From positions 1 through 30,927 of the forward strand of contig JAFNGF010000241.1 in the NCBI GenBank assembly GCA_017885385.1: DNA of 30,927 bases, written 5' to 3'. The DNA is from Planctomycetota bacterium (lineage in GTDB: Bacteria > Planctomycetota > Phycisphaerae > Sedimentisphaerales > Anaerobacaceae). Position numbers and translations under genes: made by a program. Positions 23,907 to 30,927 of this stretch are shown piece after piece. The stretch's first letter is position 1. Each line of letters opens with the position of its first letter. The notes below the pieces were generated by a model. That model did no database searches. It was not told the origin of the DNA and saw only the letters and a program-made list of their open reading frames with translations.

Positions 23907-25562
23907 GTGACTATCTCGCTGGTTATTTTGGCTGCTCTGGGAGTAGGTCTATTGATGGTCGGCTACGGGGCCAGGCTCCACGCCATTCGGATTAAAACTG
24001 AAGCGGTGGCAATGCTCGCTGCCGAGGCCGGTTATGAAAAGGCCATCTTCTGGATGGGTCAGCAAAAGGACATGCTCAGCACACTGCAACAGGGCATCGA
24101 GGGGGCAACCGGTACGATAGATTTCCCAACTGGCAGTTGTGATTACCAGATAGAGTTATATACGTTTGCTGGTTCTCGCCCCGTTTACAGGATTGTGTCC
24201 AATGGCAGTAGCGGTAAATTCAAAAGGACAGTGGACGTTTTTGTTATGCAGGCGGTAAGCGGCTGGGATATGGGAATGTGCAGAGTCCTATTCGGCGGTA
24301 AAAAAACCATGGAGGTTTACTTTGCTAACGGCGAAATAATTGACCTGCCGCTGCACATCAACGACCTCAACGATAAGCCGGACGAAAGAGATATGTACAT
24401 TCTAGGCAGTCCAAAATTCCTGCAAACTGTGGGGATGGGTGAATCAAGATACGTTAATGGCAAGGGAAATGATAAATACGCATCGGTGATGGACCTTTTC
24501 CAAAGCGGTATCTATTTCGACCAGCCAGACTGCAAAGTAACAGACGAAGCTACCATCCAGACCAAGGTTTCTCGCTTTGCAGAGGGCACAAAAACAGAAT
24601 TCAGATTTACGCCAACAGCTGAAGCGCCGGTTGCCAGAAAGCACGCTGCCGTTCAGCTCGAATTTTTTGTGGAGGGTGAAGTCGGTAAAGTTCGTATAAC
24701 CAATAACTGCACAGTTCTTGGCTATCAGCGAGACAACGACAACAAGACGCTGGATTTCAAAATCAAGCCGGGCACCGGCGGAACGGAATCCCAAAGATAC
24801 GATATTTATGCCTATCATTTTATGCCTGTTAGTGGCCAGAGAACCACCATACCAATAGAGCAGACATACGTATCACAATCATTTGGCGGTGTGGAATCCC
24901 AACCGGGCGGTCAGATTCTTGTTGATGGGAATGTAATTATTGGCGGTGACATGTCAGCGCAGGCCGGCGACCAGATAGTAAAGGGCAGAATTACCGTGGT
25001 GGCAACCGGCAATATCTGGGTCGCCGACTCCGTTGTGGTCGATGGCCCCCACGACGGGGATGGCAGACCAACAATGGAGAACCCGAACGTCTTGGGCCTG
25101 ATTGCCCAGGGCATAATAAAAGTGGTCGACCCCGGCATGTCCGCTTATGCAGCCGGTGGTCTCAACAAATATCCAGGACCACCCGCGGAACTGGTAGATT
25201 TTCAATATGTCCCTATCGGCCGCAGCGACGGCGCTGGGCAGTATGACAAGCATTTGCCTGACCCCATGATAGTTGAAGCGGCGATAACGGTCGGCGGCGG
25301 AGGATGGGGCGCCGAAAACGTCGAATGGTATGGCTATGGCGGCAGAAAAGAAGCCAGCGGACCGCAGGACGATTTGGTGATTCGCGGCTCGCTCACCGAA
25401 GTCGCTCGAGGTGTGGTGGGTTTGATCGGCAGCGATGGGTTTTTGAAGCACTATTACATGGATGCAAGATTACTCGAAGGGGTCCTTCCGGGTGACGTCT
25501 GGTTAAGGGGCAAATACATTCCTGCACCGGCCGGCTGGCACGATTATCGAGCAGCTAACTGA
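23907..25562 (+). CDS. PilX/GspK-like large pilus-associated protein
   Basis: At least 551 residues. The hydrophobic start VTISLVILAALGVGLLMVGYGARL is preceded in frame by SEHG-SVLAL, giving HG/SVLALVTISLVILAA, a prepilin-like cleavage site lacking Glu +5, as in GspK. The frame is open back to 23787 but contains no ATG, GTG or TTG before GTG 23907. Either translation starts at 23907 without a leader, or a rare codon (ATT 23826 is one candidate) starts a repeat-encoded leader (LNSKFQTCPERSRRIQNSEHG). A large soluble domain follows, with GSCDYQIELYTFAGSRPVYRI, then beta-rich Gly-heavy sequence with VDGNVIIGGDMSAQAG (polymer-forming-like). Position after GspJ fits GspK/PilX; the fold of the large part is unknown. 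Confidence 0.7.
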   Translation: MTISLVILAALGVGLLMVGYGARLHAIRIKTEAVAMLAAEAGYEKAIFWMGQQKDMLSTLQQGIEGATGTIDFPTGSCDYQIELYTFAGSRPVYRIVSNGSSGKFKRTVDVFVMQAVSGWDMGMCRVLFGGKKTMEVYFANGEIIDLPLHINDLNDKPDERDMYILGSPKFLQTVGMGESRYVNGKGNDKYASVMDLFQSGIYFDQPDCKVTDEATIQTKVSRFAEGTKTEFRFTPTAEAPVARKHAAVQLEFFVEGEVGKVRITNNCTVLGYQRDNDNKTLDFKIKPGTGGTESQRYDIYAYHFMPVSGQRTTIPIEQTYVSQSFGGVESQPGGQILVDGNVIIGGDMSAQAGDQIVKGRITVVATGNIWVADSVVVDGPHDGDGRPTMENPNVLGLIAQGIIKVVDPGMSAYAAGGLNKYPGPPAELVDFQYVPIGRSDGAGQYDKHLPDPMIVEAAITVGGGGWGAENVEWYGYGGRKEASGPQDDLVIRGSLTEVARGVVGLIGSDGFLKHYYMDARLLEGVLPGDVWLRGKYIPAPAGWHDYRAAN

Positions 25563-25757
25563 AACTCAGTCTGCAATTAGCAAACGTAAATTGAGAATTG
25601 AAGATTTATAGGACGCAATTGTAAAACTCAGGCACATCGGTCTACAAAATCACCGTCTTACGATTTCTAAGTTAAACAACCCCTCTTTTGAGCCGATAAA
25701 CTACTCATGATGCGCCAAGCGTGATGCGAATTACGTTAGCGCGATACGATACACACA
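25563..25757. other. 195-base gap with no assignable feature
   Basis: Between the PilX/GspK-like gene and pilM. I see AAATTGAGAATTGAAG at 25589-25604, a weak member of the repeat style, and near-repeats GATGCG and GCGATACGATAC close to the pilM start. No promoter or terminator is convincing. Confidence 0.4.
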
Positions 25758-26828
25758 ATGCGGTTCACGAAAATGAATTGGAAGAGATCACTTAATTTCG
25801 GGCAGGACGAAGTTGTTGGCCTGGATATCGGTTCATCCGCGGTAAAAGTGGTGCGGTTACGCAGAGATAATGGCGGCTACGCGGTAACCGCAGCCGGCAT
25901 TGTGCAGATCGAGCCAAACCAACATGAGGGTCATCGCGCCGACGCAAACACCGCCAAAGCTATAAGCCAGTGCCTGCAGTCGGCGGGGGTTCAGACCAAA
26001 CTTGCGGTTTGCAGCGTGTGTGGTCCGGAAGTTGCGATGCGGGATTTTAAGTTTCCTTCTCTACCCCCGGAAGAATTAGAAGGCGCGGTTATGCTCGAAG
26101 CCGCACAGATTTGTCCATTTGATACGGCAGATATCGCCATCGATTATCAAGTGATGTCCGACGGTGATGGTAGTATCCGCGGCGTGTTAGTAGCCGCGAC
26201 AAGCGGGCTGATAAAGAAAAAGTTGCAGGTTACAAAAAAGGCCTCCGTTGACTGCGTCTTGATGGATGTCGACGGATTGGCTCTTTTGAATTGCTTGGGC
26301 GAATACGAACCGCGGGAGCCAGGACGTGCAACGGCTATTCTGAACGTAGGCCGCAATTATACAACCTTGGCAGTTATGGGTGACAATGAATTGCCGTTCG
26401 TTCGTGACATGGCCTATGCGGGCGACAACATTATAAAACAGATTGCAGCCCAGACGGGCCAGTCTGTAGAGACGGTCACGGCTATTTTATCCGGCCGGCA
26501 GCAGTGTCAATTTGACCTTCGTGACAATCTGGAAAAGGCCTGTGAGAGACTGATTGTTGACGTTAACGAGACACTGCGTTTCTACGCGGCCCAGGAAAAA
26601 TTGAGTATTGCCGAGAGGATATTTGTCTGCGGTGGTTTTGCACTGGTCAGTGAGTTTGTCGAGGTCCTGAACAGGCGGCTGGCAGTGAAAGCTGTGCTGT
26701 GGAACCCGTTTGACAAGATGTCGCTCGGCGGAGGCTGGCATCGCCGCGATCTACCGCAAAAAGATGTCCTGCAAAAGAATGGACCGGCAATGGCGGTGGC
26801 TGCGGGTCTGGCGATGAGGTCGATTTGA
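25758..26828 (+). CDS. pilM: Type IV pilus assembly protein PilM
   Basis: 356 residues. Cytoplasmic actin/FtsA-like ATP-binding protein that docks on the N-terminus of PilN. The ATPase fold signatures are EVVGLDIGSSAVKVVRL (phosphate 1), AILNVGRNYTTLAVM (phosphate 2) and ERIFVCGGFALVSEF (adenosine). The pattern PFVRDMAYAGDNIIKQIA and the C-terminal AMAVAAGLAMRSI also match PilM. ATG 25758 and ATG 25773 are both possible; neither has a clear ribosome site. PilN, whose N-terminus PilM would bind, is the next gene but lies after a ~120-base repeat. Confidence 0.92.
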   Translation: MRFTKMNWKRSLNFGQDEVVGLDIGSSAVKVVRLRRDNGGYAVTAAGIVQIEPNQHEGHRADANTAKAISQCLQSAGVQTKLAVCSVCGPEVAMRDFKFPSLPPEELEGAVMLEAAQICPFDTADIAIDYQVMSDGDGSIRGVLVAATSGLIKKKLQVTKKASVDCVLMDVDGLALLNCLGEYEPREPGRATAILNVGRNYTTLAVMGDNELPFVRDMAYAGDNIIKQIAAQTGQSVETVTAILSGRQQCQFDLRDNLEKACERLIVDVNETLRFYAAQEKLSIAERIFVCGGFALVSEFVEVLNRRLAVKAVLWNPFDKMSLGGGWHRRDLPQKDVLQKNGPAMAVAAGLAMRSI

Positions 26829-26837
26829 AGGATTAAC

Positions 26838-26962
26838 CGCCGAGAAAAAGCCACAGAGGACACAGAGCTCACAGAGGTAGAAAAACATCCCGATACATCG
26901 GGACTCTGAGCTCTCTGAGTTCTTCTTCGACTGCGCTCAGGACGGCGTCTGTGGCAAAAAAA
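26838..26962. repeat. CACAGAGGACACAGAG inverted repeat between pilM and pilN
   Basis: CCACAGAGGACACAGAGCTC and CACAGAGG at the left are answered by GAGCTCTCTGAGTTC and CTGTGGC at the right. Between are TCCCGAtacaTCGGGA and an inverted copy of the TCCTGAGCGAAG family (26924-26944). It reaches the pilN start region. Related words are at 14349-14450. Confidence 0.75.
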
Positions 26963-26974
26963 GAAAGACTTGAT

Positions 26975-27616
26975 ATGTTCACAATAGACTTGTTGAAGGG
27001 ACAGGGCGTTCCGAGAAAGAGCAGGCCCGTGGGCATGGTTGCCGCTGTCGTAGCTGTCGCCGTGCCGGTTATTGCCGCCGCCGCAGTGTTCAGTTGTTAT
27101 CTGCGTAACGCAATTGCTATCTCTATAAAAAAGCAGGCCGTCGCCGGGTACGAGGCAAAGATCGACAAGCTGTCGGACGCTGTAAAAACACATAGATCGC
27201 TCGAGTCCGTCAAGGGCGGATACACAAATTGCCTGTCCGAGGTTAAATCGTCCCTGGTCAACTATACTCAGTGGTCTGATGTGTTGGCCGCAGTTGTGCA
27301 AAACCTGCCCGATGCGGTGGTCCTGACCAAGCTCGAAGTTATACAGCAGCACGCAAAAAAGAAGGTCCCCAGCAAGGACGACCCCAAAAAAACCATCGAT
27401 ATTAGTGTTCCTGTTAAGACCTTAAAGATAAACGTGGCAGGTAGTCCAGAATCGAACTGCGACGAAGCAGTCAGAGAGTTTCGTAATCGCCTTCTTCGTT
27501 CGCAGTCCCTGCAGCAGAGCCTTGCGGGCATTAACGTGTCCGCGACCTCCGGTACGCTCGGGGAGCAGGAAGTAATCTCTTATGAGATAGACTGCAACTT
27601 TAAGCCGCCGTTATAG
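26975..27616 (+). CDS. pilN: Type IV pilus assembly protein PilN-like
   Basis: About 213 residues. MFTIDLLKGQGVPRKSRP is a PilN-style N-terminal tail that would contact PilM in the cytoplasm. One transmembrane helix (about 20-42), a coiled-coil-like segment (about 48-75), and a periplasmic domain (VLTKLEVIQQ...VKTLKINVAGS...EVISYEIDCNF) follow. A GTG at 26951 would add eight residues, but these come from the end of the upstream repeat, so ATG 26975 is preferred. Stop is 10 bases before pilO. Confidence 0.85.
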   Translation: MFTIDLLKGQGVPRKSRPVGMVAAVVAVAVPVIAAAAVFSCYLRNAIAISIKKQAVAGYEAKIDKLSDAVKTHRSLESVKGGYTNCLSEVKSSLVNYTQWSDVLAAVVQNLPDAVVLTKLEVIQQHAKKKVPSKDDPKKTIDISVPVKTLKINVAGSPESNCDEAVREFRNRLLRSQSLQQSLAGINVSATSGTLGEQEVISYEIDCNFKPPL

Positions 27617-27626
27617 CCCGACAATT

Positions 27627-28196
27627 ATGCAAGCAATATACAAAAAATATGTCGCAGTAATCGCTCTGATATGGGCAGGCTGTTTCGTCCTGCTGTTTTT
27701 GGCTCATATATTGGTGCTGACGCCGCAAAAAAACAGCAAAAAGCAGATCGAGGAGAAATTCGGTCAGGCAAAACAGACATACGAGGAGATGGTGACGGCG
27801 GGCAAGGACGAGACCCAAGCCCGGCTGAGTAAAGAAATCGAAGATCTGCGGGACAAAGTGAAGCAGTTTGTGATTGATCCGGAGGATTCGGCAAATTTGA
27901 CTTTCGATATAAGTCAAATGGCCAGCCAGATGTCCGTGTCTTCGTTCAGCATCAGAAGCAGAGATAATCCCGGTGTTCCGGCGACTCCTAGTCCCAGCTA
28001 CGTAGGTGAGAAGCAGATTCATCTCAGTTTTACCGCCGGGTTCAATCAGTTTGCCGGTTTCTTAAATGCTCTGGAGCGAAACCGGCCGGTACTGTTTGTG
28101 GATAAATTTATGATAACCCGCTCAGATAAAGCCGGCTCCGGGCATCAGGTAGATATGGACCTGGCCGTGTTTGTTAGTAAACGCCAGGATAGTTAA
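27627..28196 (+). CDS. pilO: Type IV pilus assembly protein PilO-like
   Basis: 189 residues. One N-terminal transmembrane helix (about 9-31), coiled-coil-like segment (PQKNSKKQIEEKFGQAKQTYEEM...RLSKEIEDLRDKVKQFV), then a small periplasmic domain with FNQFAGFLNALERNRPVLFVDKFMITRSD. Architecture and position after PilN fit PilO, which forms heterodimers with PilN. Sequence conservation in this family is low, so the call rests on layout and context. Confidence 0.8.
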   Translation: MQAIYKKYVAVIALIWAGCFVLLFLAHILVLTPQKNSKKQIEEKFGQAKQTYEEMVTAGKDETQARLSKEIEDLRDKVKQFVIDPEDSANLTFDISQMASQMSVSSFSIRSRDNPGVPATPSPSYVGEKQIHLSFTAGFNQFAGFLNALERNRPVLFVDKFMITRSDKAGSGHQVDMDLAVFVSKRQDS

Positions 28197-28219
28197 AAAG
28201 ACCGATAGCTGGTGTAGAA

Positions 28220-29365
28220 ATGAGAACAGTAGTAGTAGCGAATCAGAAAGGCGGCTGCGGAAAGACAACAACCGCTGTCAACCTCGCTGCCGCTTTTGCC
28301 GAAAAAGGCTTGAGGGTACTGATAGTCGACCTGGACCCGCAGGGGCACGCCACGCTCGGATTTGGGCACAACCCGGATGCTTTGGCTAAGACTATCTATC
28401 AAGCCCTCACTATCGCAGATGTCCCTATTTCGGCAGTGATACTACCCACCAGTGTTGAAAGGCTCAGTATAGCGCCGAGTAATATTCTGCTTTCCGGCGC
28501 CGAGCTTGAGCTGGTCGGAGTCGCCGGCAGGGAGTTTGTCTTGCGCGAGCGGCTCAGAACGGTGGAACACCAGTATGACGTGTGCGTTATTGACTGTCCG
28601 CCGTCGCTGGGCCTATTGACCCTCAATGCACTTATTGCCAGCACGGATGCGGTTGTCCCTGTTCAGGTCAGTTATTACGCAATGGAAGGTCTGAAACAAT
28701 TGCTCGAGACTGCGAACATTATTAGGGTGAATTTCGCCCCGTGCGAAGTAAGGTTCCTGGGCTTCCTGTTGACTTTTGTTGAAGACAGGCTTCTTTTCTG
28801 CAGACAAATCCAGCAGCAAATGCGGGAGTTCTTCGGCGATCTGGTATTCCGCACGGTTATTCACCGAACTGTAAGGCTGGCTGAGGCTCCAAGTGCCGGT
28901 GAGTCGGTTCTAACCTACGCTGCCCAGAGTACGGGGGCAGCTGAATACCGCAGCTTAGCCGACGAGATAATTAATTGCCCCGCTTGGGCGGGCCAGCCAT
29001 GCCGGAGCGAAGTTTTACCCCCGCCCCAGAGCGGCGGTGCGTGCGAAACATTCACCGAGCAAGTAAGCACCAGCCAGGCCCCGGTTGAGTCCGTCGGCGG
29101 CGGACACCAGAGCGAGGCTTTACCTGAGCTCACCCCCCCGTCCGCCGACGCGAGTCGGGGCGGTGGGCAAACAGATGCTCACGAGGTTCTTTCTGAACAA
29201 ATAGCAACCGGCCCTGCCGGGCCTGAACGGCAGACCCCTGTTGAGCAGACTTCGGCGACCCCCGCTTTCGCGGAGGCGACGTCATCCCTGCGCAAGCAGG
29301 AATCAGTCGAGCAGCCAGGTGGTGAGCAGGTTTTGGTCGGGGAGACCAGCGATGCCAAAACGTAG
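28220..29365 (+). CDS. ParA/MinD-family ATPase with a repeat-built tail
   Basis: 381 residues. Deviant Walker A KGGCGKTTTAVNLA (about 10-23), DLDPQGHAT, CVIDCPPSLGLLTLNAL, and the C-terminal RTVIHRTVRLAEAPSAGESVLTY are hallmarks of ParA/Soj proteins, which bind ATP and position cargo on nucleoid or membrane. The core ends near residue 252 (SLADEIIN). Residues ~253-381 are low-complexity and rich in Gln, Ser, Glu, Pro and Gly. Their DNA contains several hairpins (CCCGCttgGGCGGG near 28980, and 29257-29304, which matches an intergenic repeat). The location in a pilus operon suggests a role in placing the machine. The stop overlaps the next gene start by 14 bases. Confidence 0.88.
   Translation: MRTVVVANQKGGCGKTTTAVNLAAAFAEKGLRVLIVDLDPQGHATLGFGHNPDALAKTIYQALTIADVPISAVILPTSVERLSIAPSNILLSGAELELVGVAGREFVLRERLRTVEHQYDVCVIDCPPSLGLLTLNALIASTDAVVPVQVSYYAMEGLKQLLETANIIRVNFAPCEVRFLGFLLTFVEDRLLFCRQIQQQMREFFGDLVFRTVIHRTVRLAEAPSAGESVLTYAAQSTGAAEYRSLADEIINCPAWAGQPCRSEVLPPPQSGGACETFTEQVSTSQAPVESVGGGHQSEALPELTPPSADASRGGGQTDAHEVLSEQIATGPAGPERQTPVEQTSATPAFAEATSSLRKQESVEQPGGEQVLVGETSDAKT
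29257..29304. repeat. In-frame double hairpin in the parA tail, copy of the groES-upstream element
   Basis: GACCCCCGCTTTCGCGGAGG, CGACGTCATC, CCTGCgcaaGCAGG. Compared with the inverse of 14157-14204 it matches at 43 of 48 positions with no gaps. It encodes ATPAFAEATSSLRKQES. Confidence 0.88.
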
Positions 29366-30242
29366 GATAGGCTTACAGAAAGACGTCTTATCGATATTCA
29401 AGGGCGTACCGCTCTCGGGGGATGAACCCGTCGTTAGCCTGCGCCGTATGCCCATACTGGAGCCCCCGAAAAGGGACTCCGCTTCGCGGGAACGCGAATA
29501 TGCCCCTGCTCCGCAGCCGGTAGTCTGCGAGACCTCAGCGACCTCAGTCCAGCCGGAGCCGGTTGTACCTCAGTCCGTGCCTGGCGGGGTCATCTCAGAA
29601 AAGCCTGCTGCTGCAGAGCCTCAAGCTCAGGGCGAAACAAAGCCCGCCGGTGGCGGGTCGCCTGTCAAGGTTTTTGCCTTCAAAAAGCCCAAGACTGCTG
29701 TGGCAATAAAGGCTCTCAGACCCGCCAAAGGCGGCATGCAGCAGAGTATTCAGCAGATGAAGGACAGGCTGTTTACGCCCAAGGCCGGCGTCAGCCGCGC
29801 GAGACAGAAAGCGATGGTCGTGCTGGTGCCTGTCCTGGCAATCGTGCTGGTTTTTGTGTTCACTCAAGTTTTAAGCTCTCCATCGCGTGGTCTGGCTAAA
29901 GACGAGCCGAAGACCCCGGCAGCCGCCCGTACCGATTCCGGCGGCGAGATCGACTGGAAGCTGCCGGCGCCTTATCCGGCCGCTCTTCGTGACCCCATGC
30001 AGGTTGACTTGCTCGCTGCTGCACGAGCCAAGGCGCAGTCCCCGGCAGCGGTTGAGCCTGAAGCCGAAGAGCTGATTGTAAAAAGCATTCTGCACAGCCA
30101 GAGTAAGCCATCGGCGGTGATCGGCGAACAAATAGTGCACGAGGGTGACACAATATTCGGGGCCACCATAGTAAGAATACACAAGGATGGAGTCGAGTTT
30201 GAAAAGGATGGCAAAAGGTGGACCCAAAAAATTGAAAATTGA
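29352..30242 (+). CDS. GspB/PilP-like inner-membrane adaptor
   Basis: About 296 residues from ATG 29352, which overlaps the parA stop and has GGGGAG seven bases upstream. A Pro/Glu-rich cytoplasmic part (about 1-150) precedes one transmembrane helix (154-174, AMVVLVPVLAIVLVFVFTQVL). The periplasmic tail ends with ELIVKSILHSQSKPSAVIGEQIVHEGDTIFGATIVRIHKDGVEFEKDG, the small beta domain seen in GspB/GspC and PilP-type proteins that contact the secretin. The linker contains hairpin codons (CCCGCCggtGGCGGG at 29642-29656, CCGCCaaaGGCGG). The final KIEN-stop is encoded by the AATTGAAAATTGAC repeat. The neighbouring secretin supports the role. Confidence 0.75.
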   Translation: MPKRRIGLQKDVLSIFKGVPLSGDEPVVSLRRMPILEPPKRDSASREREYAPAPQPVVCETSATSVQPEPVVPQSVPGGVISEKPAAAEPQAQGETKPAGGGSPVKVFAFKKPKTAVAIKALRPAKGGMQQSIQQMKDRLFTPKAGVSRARQKAMVVLVPVLAIVLVFVFTQVLSSPSRGLAKDEPKTPAAARTDSGGEIDWKLPAPYPAALRDPMQVDLLAAARAKAQSPAAVEPEAEELIVKSILHSQSKPSAVIGEQIVHEGDTIFGATIVRIHKDGVEFEKDGKRWTQKIEN

Positions 30243-30263
30243 CAATTTGAAGTTGAGAATTAA
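30227..30263. repeat. AATTGAAAATTGACAATT repeat overlapping the adaptor stop codon
   Basis: Shares the exact 20-mer AATTGAAAATTGACAATTTG with 2211-2230. The TGA stop of the upstream gene lies in this sequence. The secretin start follows 12 bases after the repeat. Confidence 0.85.
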
Positions 30264-30274
30264 AAGGGACTATT

Positions 30275-30927
30275 ATGAGAATCATTACAGTAAAACAGAG
30301 TTTGTTGGTCTTCATTGGGGTCGTGCTGGCGGTTTCTGTGACCCGCCCAGGATGGGCCGCTGAGGGCGGCGATGCGAACGCAGCGCAAAAGGAGGTCTTA
30401 ACCACGCTCGAGCAGCGGATGCAAAAGACCATAAGCATCGAGGCCTCTAATTTGCCCATCGACAAGGTAATAAGACAGTTGGCCGAGCAGGCAGATGTGA
30501 ACCTCATCATAAGTCCCAAAGTGACCGGACAGGTCAACGTCGGCCCGCTTACCAATGTGCCGCTGGCAGAAGCCCTGAAGAATATCCTTTCCACACATGG
30601 CTATGACTATGTGATTGACAAGAACATGGTACGAGTAGTGCCGGCCAGTGAAATTGCCCAGGTAACAGAGAAGCTTGTTAGCAGAATCTATCGAATCACC
30701 TATGCCGATGTCGCAGAGGTCGAGAAATCGCTGCAAAAGTTTATTTCAAAACAGGGGTCGTTGTCTTCCAGCCCGGGGACCAGCAATGTAATCGTCACCG
30801 ACGCGGAAAGTAAAATCAAAGCTATCGACACATTCATCGAAGAGATCGACCGCATAACGCCCCAGATATTGGTGGAGGCAAGAATCTACGACATAACCAG
30901 CAAAGACCGGCTGGACCTCGGCGTCAA
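30275..30927 (+). CDS. Secretin (GspD/PilQ), N-terminal part, cut by window end
   Basis: 217 residues visible, frame open to the last base. Signal peptide (MRIITVKQSLLVFIGVVLAVSVTRPGWAA), then a STN/N0-type domain (TISIEASNLPIDKVIRQLAEQADVNLIISPKVTGQVNVGPLTNVPLAEALKNIL), then an N1-like domain (RIYRITYADVAEVEKSLQKF...TSNVIVTDAESKIKAIDTFIEEIDRITPQILVEARIYDIT). QILVEARI marks entry to the secretin core. Secretins form the outer-membrane pore through which the pilus or substrates pass. AAAAGGG eight bases before the ATG. Last visible gene of the operon. Confidence 0.9.
   Translation, partial: MRIITVKQSLLVFIGVVLAVSVTRPGWAAEGGDANAAQKEVLTTLEQRMQKTISIEASNLPIDKVIRQLAEQADVNLIISPKVTGQVNVGPLTNVPLAEALKNILSTHGYDYVIDKNMVRVVPASEIAQVTEKLVSRIYRITYADVAEVEKSLQKFISKQGSLSSSPGTSNVIVTDAESKIKAIDTFIEEIDRITPQILVEARIYDITSKDRLDLGV

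Overview
The window looks like a chromosomal segment of a planctomycete, probably of the Phycisphaerae type. This is inferred from gene content and style only. The pointers are PEP-CTERM-tagged exported proteins, a peptidoglycan cluster (murE-murF-mraY) with the meso-diaminopimelate signature DNPR, a hybrid type IV pilus/type II secretion operon with a ParA-type ATPase inside it, and a very high load of short dispersed palindromic repeats.

Layout. 1-690: 5'-open VanZ-like membrane protein. 874-2085 (-): an ORF with two PEP-CTERM tags. 2287-3531 (-): AlaC-like aminotransferase. 3633-5201 (-): exported transglutaminase-like protein. 5358-9625 (+): murE, murF and mraY. 9646-11478 (-): MsbA-type ABC exporter. 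11665-11961 (-): small membrane protein. 12064-14033 (-): groES-groEL. 14455-14868 (-): receiver-like protein. 15149-16093 (+): UbiA/MenA-type prenyltransferase, convergent with threonine synthase (16107-17462, -). 17484-18175: a long non-coding stretch with a 194-bp MITE-like element and a good promoter. 18176-30927 (+): thirteen genes for a pilus/secretion machine: ATPase, platform protein, major pilin, a Cys-rich orphan, three pseudopilin-like proteins, PilM, PilN, PilO, ParA, a GspB/PilP-like adaptor, and the start of the secretin, which is cut by the window end.

How it works together. The right-hand operon would build one envelope-spanning fibre machine. The ATPase and platform protein drive assembly of pilins, PilM/N/O and the GspB/PilP-like protein link the inner membrane to the secretin, and ParA may position the complex. 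murE/murF/mraY make and load the peptidoglycan precursor onto lipid. The other genes are mostly housekeeping.

Most unusual feature. Several families of short palindromic or low-complexity repeats occur between genes, and also inside coding sequences without breaking the frame. MurE carries four such insertions, the ParA tail is largely made of them, two pseudopilin leader peptides are made of them, and the C-termini of MurF and the GspB-like protein, with their stop codons, lie within them. One copy in parA matches an intergenic copy upstream of groES at 43 of 48 bases. I found no tRNA, rRNA, CRISPR array or complete insertion sequence.
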